From positions 1-56,726 of the forward strand of contig JANBPT010000204.1 in assembly GCA_027575765.1 (NCBI GenBank): a DNA stretch of 56,726 bases, in the 5' to 3' direction. The number at the start of each line of letters is the position of its first letter. The first letter of the stretch is position 1. The notes beneath the pieces were generated by a model. It was given only the letters and a program-made list of their open reading frames with translations. It was not told where the DNA came from and ran no database searches. Below, one piece after another: positions 12,201 through 22,119 of the stretch. The translations under genes and the position numbers were made by a program. The stretch is from Tieghemiomyces parasiticus. Taxonomy: Eukaryota; Kickxellomycota; Dimargaritomycetes; Dimargaritales; Dimargaritaceae.

Positions 12201-12413
12201 TTTTCTAGGCTTTGGAGTCGCATATCTACAGCTTTGGCGGCCAGGGCTCTAGTGGGTAGGTAATGTAAGGGTAACGTGTATAACGGAAAAAGGAATACGC
12301 CCGTGGTTCCGTAAAGTGGTGAGCTTTTAACATAGTTTTTCTGTGCGGGGGTATGGCCCTGACCGAACAGCGAGCATCTGTTGAAATCGTTTCGTATGGG
12401 GACAGTACGGTAC
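9280..12413. other. 3.1 kb gene-poor region
   Basis: No gene can be supported. Open frames are short (all under about 175 codons), without domains or splice-linked partners. The stretch is AT-richer than the flanking genes and contains copy 2 of the dispersed repeat (10873-10939). The first few hundred bases must include the STT3 promoter. It could be relic mobile-element DNA. Confidence 0.5.
10865..10976 (+). repeat. Diverged dispersed repeat, copy 2
   Basis: This is the partner of the copy near 216-282, in the same orientation, with about 81% identity over 67 ungapped positions (10873-10939). The flanks keep weaker similarity, for example ACTACACCACCATCC here against ACAACACCACAATGC in copy 1. 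I see no terminal repeats or target-site duplication. Confidence 0.65.
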
Positions 12414-13919
12414 TTACTTGCGTCGCTTGGCGTCGGGGTCCTCGGCGTCCGTCACGTCAACCACGATTTCCGGGGCCGTCGATGCGTCCTGCGATCCGAC
12501 AGCCAACGGTTGGTAGGCCGGCAGCGGCCGAAGGAGGCGGAGCGCCACGAAGAGATGGAAGACGTGACCTGCGACCCAGGCAATGGGAGGTCTACGGGGA
12601 TAGGGGTATAGGAGGGGAGAAAGCAATTAGGTGGCGCTCAAGCGAACAGCACCCGGGGGGGGGTAAAATAGGGCCGCGGCGCAAGGGAAGGGAGGACACT
12701 TACTGCACCCAGTCGGGGAAGAAAGTGGCAAAGGCAAACGCGTCGCTATAGTCGCCTTGCACCCCGTTATGGTCTTTAACGAAGCGGAGGTAAAGCCAGG
12801 AGGCGAAGGTCCCAGCGATAAGTAAATAGAGGTACGGGTACGACTGTGTCAACAATAGTACGATTCCTACCACCGTTGCGTAGATCAGCGTCAGATACTG
12901 GCGTGGTAAGGGTGGGTAGAGAGGAGCGGAACGTGCCGATACAGTATGGAGAAAGGGGTTAGAATCGAAGTCGAAGGCTCGAGGTCGCCCTCCTCCTCCC
13001 AAAAAAAAGGCGGTGTAGCGTGGAGTGGGCGCGAGCTGACTGAGGCTAACAATGTTAGTTTGTTTACCTTGACCCGGAAGGACAGCATAGGATGATAGAG
13101 GGTGACCCGGTGCTCAGGGATGGACTGCTTGAGGGCCACCGTAAACCCGCTCACCAGGCCAAACTCCCCATTGATGCAGACATCGTATAGATAGCCAATA
13201 TTGCGCGAGCCGGCAAAGATGAACACGTAGATGAGGAAGGTGCTGGCCACGGCGGCTAGGTTCACGACCGCAATGAACTTGGCAAACTCCAGCCACCCCC
13301 AGCGCTTTTCGAGATAGGTGCCTACGAGCGTGAGGATGACCAGGTGACTGAGGAGCTGATATTCCATAGGGACCGGGTCAAGGTGAGAAAGAGCGGTTAG
13401 CAGGGTCATCTTTGGGATGGGTGTTGGCTGGGCAGGTGCGAGCAGGGCTGGCCGTTGGGACTACTCGAATTACGGTACCATGGGGACTCACCAGGAGAGC
13501 GTTGGTCTCGATCCAACCTGTGAGGACGAGGGTCCATGGTCGAGTAAGTATCCTGGAAAAGGATGCCAGTAGAGGTGGGCGAGCGCCCCTGAATTGGCAG
13601 AGTTAATATCGGTGGGCTCGGCGATCGCGAAGGCAGTAGAGAACGATAGGGCCAAAGCGGGGGCGGTTTAAGCCGCTCTGGGCCCAGAGGTGGGGGGAGT
13701 CATAACTTACAGACCGGGATACAAGACCAAGTAAGACTTGACGGTCTCTATCGTTAGAAGAGCATCACGAGTTGGAGCGTCGTCCTGGCCGCTGACAGGG
13801 GTGGAGTGCTGGTACAATTGCGCGACGAGAACTGTCAGGGACAGGCCCAGCGTCGTCAGTACCGCGGACTTAGTCACGACCGGTAGGTGTCGGAGGCTAT
13901 AGAGGACCGTGTTGGCCAT
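12414..13919 (-). CDS. TMEM115-like rhomboid-fold Golgi membrane protein
   Basis: Exons on the minus strand are 13919-13711, 13552-13492, 13355-13068, 12897-12704 and 12591-12414, giving 309 residues; all phases join cleanly. The family (TMEM115/yeast YOL107W, formerly DUF1751) has the rhomboid fold without the protease dyad and sits in the Golgi, where it is linked to retrograde traffic. Recognisable stretches are RPWTLVLTGWIETN, LLSHLVILTLVGTYLEKRWG and AKFIAVVNLAAVASTFLIYV, with further hydrophobic helices before a conserved VFHLFVALRLLRPL near the end. The tail ends DAKRRK at a TAA that overlaps a perfect GTAAGT donor, so a further small C-terminal exon is possible. Confidence 0.88.
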
Positions 13920-14682
13920 GCGATGCGCGGAGGTGAGGGGTAGATGAGGTGCGGCCGCAACACGAAGCGGTGATAAAGGTACAAGGTACAATGCCGAAGG
14001 GGTGGAGGGATGCCAGACACAACGCCATTCCAGGTGGTTGGAGGTGGCGCGGCAAGCCTGTGGTGGTCCCATATAATGGAGTGAAAGGGTGGCTGATAGA
14101 GAGAGGCAATCGGACCGTCCCCATTGAATACGTAGAGCCTTGAGCCTGGGCACTGGTCGACACGTGACTTACCGATGTGTCCTCCTCCACTAACGGGTAT
14201 GGCCAGTAGGATAGTTAGCAATAGAGGGCGCTAATTAGAGGCGATCGTACGGAGTATCCCATGGTGAACCTTCTTTCACCCCCTTCAACGCCGTTGCCCG
14301 ATACAAGGATCAAATTGGGTGACATTGGGCAGATAATCGCGTTACTGCCCATCGTTTAATTTACGCCCATCAGCACAAATATGTGGTTCCTATCCGCACG
14401 CCTGCTGATTAATGAATAACCGCTCCGCCAGGGACTTTCCGGTGCGCGGCAAGGGCGAGGTAAGGTCCCACTTCCTTGTGGGTCCCCACCCTACCTTACG
14501 CCTTTCTTCCATCAGTCCGTCCGCCGTCAATAGCTTTATTTCTCAAGACAGGCGTCGTATGTTGGATATTATACACAGAAATGTGACAGGCGAACGGGGC
14601 AATCATTGGGCCACCGTTACATGACCGACGGCTAAAAATAATACGTTGACGCGCCAGCATCCCCAGAGATGGCTCTTGGATA
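13920..14682. other. TMEM115 upstream region
   Basis: About 0.76 kb between the TMEM115 start and the START-protein stop. It contains only short frames. I see no gene or clear promoter motif beyond its position upstream of TMEM115. Confidence 0.4.
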
Positions 14683-15471
14683 TTATGGGCGAGGTTTGTA
14701 GCGCAGGCAGGCGTCACGCAGATTCTTGATAAAAGCTGGCACTCCGGCCTTGATGACCCAGTTTACAAGGAAGGCAGGAATGTTGCCGTCTGGGTCCTCG
14801 AAATAGTGCATCAGTACCTGACAACCAGGGCTGGACGGAAGGGACGCTAAAACCAGGGCCTGGAAGTACTGCTGGATCCGAGTGCTGCCCTTCAGCGGCG
14901 GGGGGTCCTGGGTGTGTGGATCGCGATACTGGCCGGGTAGCCCAGAATAGTTACCCTCGACAGTAAGGGACGCACCCAGGGTCACATAGACGGGACGCCC
15001 TGTGGTGTCCTCGGTAGTGTGTTTGGCAATCCGGTAGATGTACTCACGGTTCGTCAAGGGAAAGGGATACTTGACGGCGTAAGAGAACTGGCCGTGGCCC
15101 AGATCGGTATGTCGCAGCATGTTGATATCCCAGCTCTTACGGTAGTCAAGGTCGGTGTAGACCCGGTCCAGGGTGCGGGCATCCACGTCGGCAAACACGC
15201 CAATCACTTTGTATTCGTACAGAACGCCGTCGGCCGCAGGGGTCACCGAGGGGGGCGTCGTCGTCGAAGTCGCAAGGTCAATAAGAGTGTCGTCCGTAGC
15301 GGTGGCTAACTGATCAACCACGAGACCGTATGGGTTAGCGCCCGTGTAGGGACGACGGTAAAACTGAAACTGGTGCAGGTCCCGGAAGGGTTCCCAGCCC
15401 TCCAGGTCGGGGCCGGCCAGCTCCGCCGTGAGCGACTTGAAGATGGGATGTGTAGCCGGGAAGGTGGCCAT
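14683..15471 (-). CDS. START-domain lipid-transfer protein (PCTP-like)
   Basis: A single exon encodes 262 residues, nearly all of it one START domain. Proteins of this type carry a phospholipid or sterol in a closed helix-grip pocket between membranes; phosphatidylcholine transfer protein is the nearest layout. Supporting stretches are LYEYKVIGVFADVDARTLDR, DLDYRKSWD, YPFPLTNREYIYRI (the conserved NRDYVY-type strand), and a C-terminal helix beginning IPAFLVNWVIKAGVPAFIKN that would close the pocket. The Met at 15471 starts the domain; upstream in-frame codons look like leader sequence. There is no signal peptide or membrane span, so it should be cytosolic. The ligand cannot be told from sequence. 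Confidence 0.88.
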   Translation of the reverse strand: MATFPATHPIFKSLTAELAGPDLEGWEPFRDLHQFQFYRRPYTGANPYGLVVDQLATATDDTLIDLATSTTTPPSVTPAADGVLYEYKVIGVFADVDARTLDRVYTDLDYRKSWDINMLRHTDLGHGQFSYAVKYPFPLTNREYIYRIAKHTTEDTTGRPVYVTLGASLTVEGNYSGLPGQYRDPHTQDPPPLKGSTRIQQYFQALVLASLPSSPGCQVLMHYFEDPDGNIPAFLVNWVIKAGVPAFIKNLRDACLRYKPRP

Positions 15472-15992
15472 GTGGTATGTGTGTGAAATGTGCGACGAGG
15501 GAGATAGGAACGGCAAACACTCCTCAAAAAAACGAGATGGGGGCGGTGAAAATCGGTAAATGAGTGATGCGACGAGGGAGGGTATTTCCCAGCGCCGAGC
15601 CGAGTGCCCCAAGGACAGTTTTCAACCCCCAGGTGAGCCGTCCCGGCCGTTGGTTTCTGCACCTCGCAGTATCCCTGGCTACTTTTTATTGACCCTCCCC
15701 CCTCCTTCACCGTACCGCCCACTGGCTGGCATTGAAGGACCGATTATCACCACCACTCAAGTATCTTGGTGGTAGTGGTGTTTTTTTTTTGAAAGGAAGG
15801 GGGGAAGAGGTGCAATGACTACTGTCTGCCCATTCCATACACTATGTCGGGTGTGATAAATATATAATGTTTATGAATTGATATGGGATAAGAGTGTGTC
15901 ATGTACAAGTGAACCCAGAGGGCCACACAATGGCTAGATGCAGCGCCAGTTCTCTCACTGGCGGCCATTGAAATGGGAACCAATAGGATTGA
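15472..15992. other. START-protein promoter region
   Basis: Holds the START-gene upstream region and the 3' flank of the small secreted protein. A T10 run lies at about 15781-15790 and TAAATATATAAT at about 15857-15868. No gene seen. Confidence 0.4.
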
Positions 15993-16289
15993 TTAGAGTG
16001 TGACGGCGACACTCTCGCTGTTGAATTTGACCTTGAAGTGATCGGTCGGTGGCCGCGCAGAGGCACCCAGGACGCGGTATTTGATCGACCGGTGGTTCGT
16101 GGCCCGGTGGCAGTTGGCAGGGTTCTGGGGGTCCTCGGCGCACCGGCGTTGCAGGCGGTGAGTGAGTTGCGGATAGTGGCCCTGGAGGTGCACGTTATCC
16201 GTGCTCGGCTTCGCAGTAGCATGTGGCGTGGTTAGGACGACAAGGCACAGGATGAGGCAGCTGGTAGGGAACAACATGGTGGAGTGCAA
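15993..16289 (-). CDS. Small predicted secreted protein
   Basis: A 98-residue frame starts at 16289; a second Met at 16277 would give 94. The N-terminus (MLFPTSCLILCLVVLTTPHA) is a clear signal peptide with cleavage predicted near HATA/KP. The mature part is about 70 residues, basic, with two cysteines in RRCAEDPQNPANCH that could form one disulfide. A good TATA box lies about 95 nt upstream. I recognise no family. Small size, secretion and a strong promoter fit a cell-wall, signalling or effector-type protein, but the function is unknown. The frame is unspliced as read. Confidence 0.65.
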   Translation of the reverse strand: MHSTMLFPTSCLILCLVVLTTPHATAKPSTDNVHLQGHYPQLTHRLQRRCAEDPQNPANCHRATNHRSIKYRVLGASARPPTDHFKVKFNSESVAVTL

Positions 16290-17062
16290 AGAAAGGGGCG
16301 GTGAGCAAGCAGGAAGTGATCGAATGATGGTGGTAGTGATGATGTTGGGTTTAGGAAAGGCCGACAGACCCGGTCCCTTTTATAGTTAATGCCGGCGCGG
16401 GCGCCCTTTCAGCTCGGGCCGCGTCCGTTCGGCCTCATCCGCCTGTAATCATAGCGCAGATGCGCAGGGACACAGAAGAGAGGGAGAGTGGTGGTCCATG
16501 GTCACCCGTGCTTCGTCTACCGGGACGCACGCGCGCGTCTTCTCTGATCCATTTTCTTTGGCGGACGGACGAGGTCCCCCTCCCATACTCGCTGGCGTTG
16601 ACGGGCCTCCCGATGGACAATGGATAGAGCAGGGGGGGCGAGAAAAGCGTCGCTGCTTTGTACGGTACGATCTTAGTCTTGGTCTATTCCCTCACCCCTT
16701 TGCTCCACGGCAGGTGTGGAATGGCGCTGTGCCAGGAGCGGGGAGCCTTTACGTGACCAGCGAATAGGAAGAGGGAGAGAGACGACGACAGAGTACAAAG
16801 AGTGAGATTTGCCCTGGACAAAGCTGTTGGTGCCATATCGGCAAAGTCTTTGCATGGAGGGGGATACACAAAGGATTCCTTCGACCCACAAAGACGATGG
16901 GGACGGCGGGTGAGTAGTGGAGAGAGCCTGATACCATTTTTCATTGGCAACAGGGTTTCAAGGATGGTGGCGGCCGGCCGGGCGTCATTACAACCACGAA
17001 CGGCGGTACAACCGTCGGATTTTATTTACAGACAAGGCAGGATAAGGAGCAGATATAGGGGT
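16290..17062. other. Upstream region of the small secreted protein
   Basis: About 0.77 kb between the small secreted protein start and the four-TM protein stop. The TATA box at 16378-16384 is the only element I can name; the rest has short frames only. Confidence 0.4.
16378..16384 (-). promoter_or_regulatory. TATA box of the small secreted protein gene
   Basis: Reads TATAAAA on the minus strand, followed by GGGACC, about 90 nt upstream of the first ATG. This is one of the best TATA matches in the window. Confidence 0.6.
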
Positions 17063-17815
17063 CTAGACGCAGTCCAGGTCGGGTGAGGTTGGACAGGAGG
17101 GCGGTGCCACGGGCACCGGTCGTTCGAGAGGCGGGAGACAGTAGGCGAGAGCGAGAAACATGGTGACCCAACTGCAACAGTTGAAGATGGACATGGCCAG
17201 CTCAATCTTTTCCTGGTAACAAACGTTGCCTATGCCGCCGAGGTTCGCAGTCAATGCGGCTGAAAGGGCCGTGCGACGACCAGTGGTTGGAGTGGGCACC
17301 AGGCTGAGCAGCTCGGTGCAGTCCACCATGCCACTGTGCAGATACAGAAGGGCACATACGGTTAGCCAGACCAGCACCATAGCGTAGCAGAACGCCGTCC
17401 GCATGCGGTGGATGGCCCAGTCCCACTTGAGGAGCATCCGGCTCAGGCCGTGGGCCAAGGTATGTACGGGGGCATCTCCAGGTGAGGCCAGACAGGTCAT
17501 ATCGACACGGTGGGCGATCCGCTTGCGAACGATCCGGTGCCAGTGGCCGTCGATTTGGACGTACCAGCGGCGAACGTAGCACACCGCGAAGAGGAAGAGA
17601 GTCGAACTACAGACTGAGCAAAAGAAGTTGCCGACAATGCCCACGTATAGCACGGGGTGTGTGTAGCGGAGCAGCGTACCGTCCGACGTATCGGTGAATA
17701 AGACATCGTACACCGGGTCGTTGGCACGCAGCATGGACAGGATAACGATGGATATCACAAGTTGGATGGGGCACAGAAAGATCTGGAAGACGCTGAAAAA
17801 ACCGACGAAGTGCAT
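17063..17815 (-). CDS. Four-TM membrane protein, MARVEL-like topology
   Basis: A single exon encodes 250 residues. Four hydrophobic spans are seen at about residues 8-30, 55-82, 140-162 and 208-232. A long basic loop between TM2 and TM3 is presumably cytosolic. The loop between TM3 and TM4 carries cysteines (VDCTELL and NVCYQEK) that could pair on the outside. The layout resembles MARVEL or other tetraspan proteins of fungal plasma membranes, but I do not see a diagnostic motif. The short C-terminal tail is Pro-rich. The ORF begins directly with a Met followed by TM1, supporting this start. Function unknown. Confidence 0.65.
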   Translation of the reverse strand: MHFVGFFSVFQIFLCPIQLVISIVILSMLRANDPVYDVLFTDTSDGTLLRYTHPVLYVGIVGNFFCSVCSSTLFLFAVCYVRRWYVQIDGHWHRIVRKRIAHRVDMTCLASPGDAPVHTLAHGLSRMLLKWDWAIHRMRTAFCYAMVLVWLTVCALLYLHSGMVDCTELLSLVPTPTTGRRTALSAALTANLGGIGNVCYQEKIELAMSIFNCCSWVTMFLALAYCLPPLERPVPVAPPSCPTSPDLDCV

Positions 17816-18868
17816 CGTGACTCGAAAGGAAAGGGAGAGGTATCGTAATGGGAAGGGTTAGAGAGGAGCCCCGGGGGCATCCGGATCCCAGGGAGAAATG
17901 GCAATAATCGTAAAGGTCTAAACGGAGGAGGGCACTGTGGCAGACTAGCGAGCTGGGCGGTACAATGGCCGGGCTAAGTCATGGCCTCATCGATGAGCAG
18001 GAAACCATGAGAAGACGATGGCGAACATGGACGGGTGGCAGTCCAAGACGAAAGCGTCGGCGCCACATACGATTAAATAGGATCCGCCCAGCTGTGCCAT
18101 GGCAGGCCGGTAGAGGAGAAACAAGACCCATGGAGAGATGGCACCGGCGGGGGACAGTGACTTTGGTCAGCTGGAGGGAAAAGCAGGAGGATTCGCAAAC
18201 CACGGAAGGTCACCACGAAGTATCAGGAGAGAATGTCGGAAATTCTGCGGTGTGCTGTGCAGAAGGTGGCACCTGTAGTGGGTGTGTGAATACTGTGCGA
18301 GCGTGGCACGGCGACACCTTGACAACCACGGCAACTGATATGAACGGATGGACGCCTAAGGTGGTCGCTGCCAAAACGCCAACAGCCTAGGCATGGAGAC
18401 CCCAGCATGGTCCGGCCACGGTGTACGCTACCATGTGCGGAGGGCACCCACGGCACGGCGAACCCCCCACCGTAGCTTCCAACGGCCCATCTCCGCCGCG
18501 AGCAAGGGGAATACTGTCTTCGTTGACAGGCCGCGATCAGCCGGCCACGCCGCCAGGATGACGACGAGGCCATGCTTTCCCCTGAGCAGTGTGGCAGGTC
18601 GTCCCTACCACCCAATGGCTAAAGGTCCGGTCCGTGGGATCCTCAGGTCGAGGTCGCGGTGAGCGACCCCCAGTGGTCGAGGGCCAAGCCTGTCGCTTAC
18701 GGTAGCGCCGGCATCACATGGCTCGTAGCTAGCCGCTTCAGGGGAGCGTCAACCCACCCCCCAACTCGCTGCACCCACGTACGCCTTTTATGACGGGCCT
18801 GCATTTCGACATCCCCCATTGTCCGCACTCATCGCATTCCCATTTTCCCTTGCGCCTGCAGGCTTGCC
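17816..18868. other. Divergent promoter region
   Basis: About 1.05 kb between the divergently transcribed four-TM gene and Nudix gene. It should hold both promoters. Short frames on both strands show no domain or splice-linked extension. I see no clear TATA box. Confidence 0.4.
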
Positions 18869-21003
18869 ATGTCTACCCCGAACGCCCTCGCCCATGTGGA
18901 CCACCAACGGTTGGCCACCCTCGCCGCTACATTAAGAGAGCGACCGGCGATTAAACTGGACTCCTCACCAACACTGCCCCGACGGGCCAGTGTGGCCATT
19001 ATCCTGCGCTTGCATGCCCCCGCCGGTATCTCCCCTGCTCCACGGACCACCCCAACGACGCTTGCGAGTCTCCTTAATGGCAAGTAACCTCGTCCAGGGG
19101 CAGGCTTGCTGTCGCGCAATTATGACAGGGCACCGCCAAACGGCGAAGGTGACCACCCCGCTCCCTCTGCTGGCTCCCGAACAACAACTTTTTAGACCCT
19201 GATCGGCTGACCTCGCTCCCTTAATAACTTCTCACTCACTGGAGTGCTCTATACAGACCCCGGCATTACCCAGCACCAACTCGAGGTGCTGTTTATCGAG
19301 CGGGCCATTTCGACCCGGGACCGCTGGTCGGGCCAGGTAAGGCTGGTTGGTAGTGGCAATGAAGGAGGGCTGACTCCCCAGTGTTGTGATGCCCCTGGAC
19401 GACGAGACTTTTCCCCCCGGCTATACCCCTCGCACCAAAGCCATCCCTCCTCCTGCATCACAAATTTATTCGTGATATCCCCCCCTCTTCAATCTGTGAC
19501 CAACTAATCCTCGTCTTCTTGTTCTGGCCCACTCCCCTTAGATTGCCTTTCCCGGCGGCCGGCGGGAGGGCCAGGAGACGGACCGACAGGCCGCAGAGCG
19601 GGAAACTTTGGAGGAAATAGGCCTGCACCTCGACCAGCCTAGGTAAGTGCCGAGAAAACATCATAGGCCTATCCCCTGACTATCACAGTCCTCCCCCCCT
19701 TCGCGACTAAACACCAGAACTAGTCCACTGTCACACTTTCATTGGCACTGGCTACGCAATCGGGCAGATATTAGCCTTGACGATGCGCCAGGCTCCAGGC
19801 GAGCTGTGAAGGACGATCCACCTCCACAGTGACTACCAGTGCACTTATACCTACATCTTATTTGTCCCACATACGTGGCTTACTTTAGGTTTCTTTACCT
19901 GGGTGCCCTTGACGACCGCGGGGTCTATGGCATCTGGGGCTGGCACCGGGCGATGGTTCTCAGCCCCCACGGTACGTTACTTCGCCCGGCTTACGCTGAC
20001 GAGTCGCGATGGGGCCAGTGGCGCCTACCGCCGTCACTTTCCCTTGCACACTTGGTACGACCCAGTGGTTGATTTGTACCCCAAGCCTCCCATTCAATGC
20101 CGCCCCCTCCCTTGTTACTTGATGTACTGCCTCTTCTCCAGTCTACCTCCAGCTCTCAGCACGCACACCGCCATTAAATCTGCAACCGGCCGAGGTGGCC
20201 TCGGTGCACTGGATCCCCTTGGCCACCCTGCTCCGCGGAGTACCCGTTCCTGATCGTGCCGCTTCGGAGGCCCCCTTGGCTTGGCACCCCGTTAATGTTC
20301 CAGTCTCCTCGCGCGTCCCCGGCCTGGTGCACTGCCGGCGTCGCCCCTGGTTGGCATGGATTCTGGACGTCCTCACGGGTCACTTTACGTTCCCTTGTCT
20401 ATCCCTGCCGCCGGTCCACCCACCCACGCTACCTGGGGGTCCGATGGACGCCAGTCTGTTCCGGACCGCAGGTTACCCGGCCGTGCCACATCCGTTTGCC
20501 ACCCCAAACGACGGTTTGCGCCTGTGGGGCCTGACCCTCTTTATGACCTCGGACTTGGTCGACACGATGTGGACAAGGCAACCGCCCCGGCCACTCCGGG
20601 GACCCTTACCCGTCCTGGACTGGTGGGATGTGCGCCTAGCCCTGCGCCTATGGCAGCGTTGGACGGACCGACCCGTGGCGGGCCAGGTCCAGTCCCGCAG
20701 GTAAGTAGCTCTCAAGCCCGGCTTATTGGCTTGCCACGATGAGTTAGCGGCGCGAAGTCCCCGCCTCCCCTAGACAGCCCCTGCGTACTGACCACAAAGC
20801 GGGAACATTTGCCTCCTTTCCTTTCTTTACTGCTCACAATCCGCTGCACTCTCCCTTCCCCTGATCACTTCATACATAGCGGTCCCACTGCTGCCTACTT
20901 CCTGATTTTGCGCCTGGCCGTCGCGGCGGCGGTTCTGGGCCGCGTGACGCTCGGCGGTTTACTAATTAGCCTGTACTTGTTCCGCGGCTCCCGGGTGGCG
21001 TAG
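18869..21003 (+). CDS. Nudix hydrolase with C-terminal membrane anchor
   Basis: Proposed exons are 18869-19025, 19245-19336, 19542-19642, 19889-19971, 20142-20700 and 20880-21003, giving 371 residues. The last four joins are firm. The first intron is the only GT/AG pair I found that keeps phase and is less sure. The Nudix box has exact spacing: Gly89, Glu95, then RETLEEIGL at 103-111. The sequence just before it, LFIERAISTRDRWSGQIAFP, matches the extra motif of coenzyme-A pyrophosphatases of the NUDT7/8 and Pcd1 type, so a CoA or related nucleotide substrate is likely. Downstream is a long extension (about 185 residues from exon 5) and a final hydrophobic helix in the last 40 residues (YFLILRLAVAAAVLG, then LGGLLISLYLF) ending in RGSRVA, as in tail-anchored proteins. 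The target membrane is not known. Confidence 0.85.
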
Positions 21004-21360
21004 CTCGAAAGCCGGCACCCCTTTTTCCATCAGTTCAGCATGTTGAACCCAGGTCCGCAATGTTGGAGGCGTCCGTCGGTCCCGTTGGTTGCACCTATTC
21101 TAAACCGAATCTTTACTAGAAGGGTAGCCATTGCCAGGGTGACCGTGAACAGTACTGTCGATCTGGCAGGGGAAGAAGTGGCAAACAAGATAGAGAGGGA
21201 GGGGGAGAGGGAGTATAGAAACACGGGGGAGGGGGAGGGGGAGGAGGGGAGGGGAAGTGCGAGGGATATGGGCTATGCTCGGGGAGGGTAAAGGAAGTTA
21301 TACGGGTGGTCGGCGTCAAATTACACGGGCGGGGGGGCAGTTAGGCGCGACAGGACCGGC
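21004..21360 (-). repeat. Purine-rich G-tract between convergent genes
   Basis: The 357-base gap between the Nudix and Rab11 stop codons has a dense G-run block at about 21190-21260 on the plus strand (many GGGGGAGGG units, opposite strand C-rich). This can form G-quadruplex or triplex structures and could help end transcription from both sides. No gene is present. Confidence 0.6.
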
Positions 21361-22119
21361 CTAGCAGCACTTGCCGCCGGATTGCTTGGACTCGTTGTCG
21401 GAGGGAACGATGATGTTGGAACCGGCGCCGGGCTGAGCCGACTCGGGGGCCGACTCGAGGGCCCTGTTGGACACGATGCGGTAAATCTCGGTTAATATCT
21501 TCTGGAAGGCCTGCTCGACGTTGCTGGCATCGAGCGCAGACGTTTCAATGAACGAGAGACCGTTGTCGACGGCGAAGCTCTTGGCCTCTTCGGTGGGCAC
21601 CGCCCGCAGGTGGCGCAGATCGCTCTTGTTGCCCACAAGCATAATCACAATGTTGCTGTCGGCGTGGTCGCGTAGCTCTTTGAGCCAGCGCGTCACATTC
21701 TCATAGGTCATGTGCTTAGCAATGTCGTAGACCAGCAGGGCACCCACCGCCCCGCGGTAGTAGGCGCTGGTGATGGCCCGGTACCGTTCCTGACCGGCCG
21801 TGTCCCAGATCTGAGCCTTGATGGTCTTGCTGTCAACCTGAATACTGCGCGTGGCAAACTCCACGCCGATGGTCGACTTGGAGTCCAGGTTGAACTCGTT
21901 GCGGGTGAAACGCGACAGCAGGTTAGACTTGCCGACACCTGAATCGCCAATCAGCACAACTGGGGACGCGGGGGGGGGTGATGATGATAAGGATGGGGAT
22001 GTTAGTTGCGGCAGGCGGGGCTTCACGGCCTGAACCGTGCGACGAGGGAGTAAGCATAAGCGGGAATCGGCAGGCGGCTTACCTTTGAAAAGGTAGTCGT
22101 ATTCGTCGTCCTTGCTCAT
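21361..22119 (-). CDS. Rab11/Ypt3-family small GTPase
   Basis: Exons are 22119-22083 and 21959-21361 (intron 123 nt), giving 211 residues. The Rab11 group (Ypt31/32, Ypt3) controls trans-Golgi exit and recycling endosome traffic. The start [12 protein letters not shown] is typical of the group, followed by [12 protein letters not shown] (P-loop), [12 protein letters not shown] (switch I, Rab11 type), [20 protein letters not shown] (switch II), NKSD and ETSAL. It ends GGKCC, two cysteines for double geranylgeranylation. The protein should be active. The intron after codon 12 carries a G9 run. Confidence 0.95.
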   Translation of the reverse strand: MSKDDEYDYLFKGKPPADSRLCLLPRRTVQAVKPRLPQLTSPSLSSSPPPASPVVLIGDSGVGKSNLLSRFTRNEFNLDSKSTIGVEFATRSIQVDSKTIKAQIWDTAGQERYRAITSAYYRGAVGALLVYDIAKHMTYENVTRWLKELRDHADSNIVIMLVGNKSDLRHLRAVPTEEAKSFAVDNGLSFIETSALDASNVEQAFQKILTEIYRIVSNRALESAPESAQPGAGSNIIVPSDNESKQSGGKCC

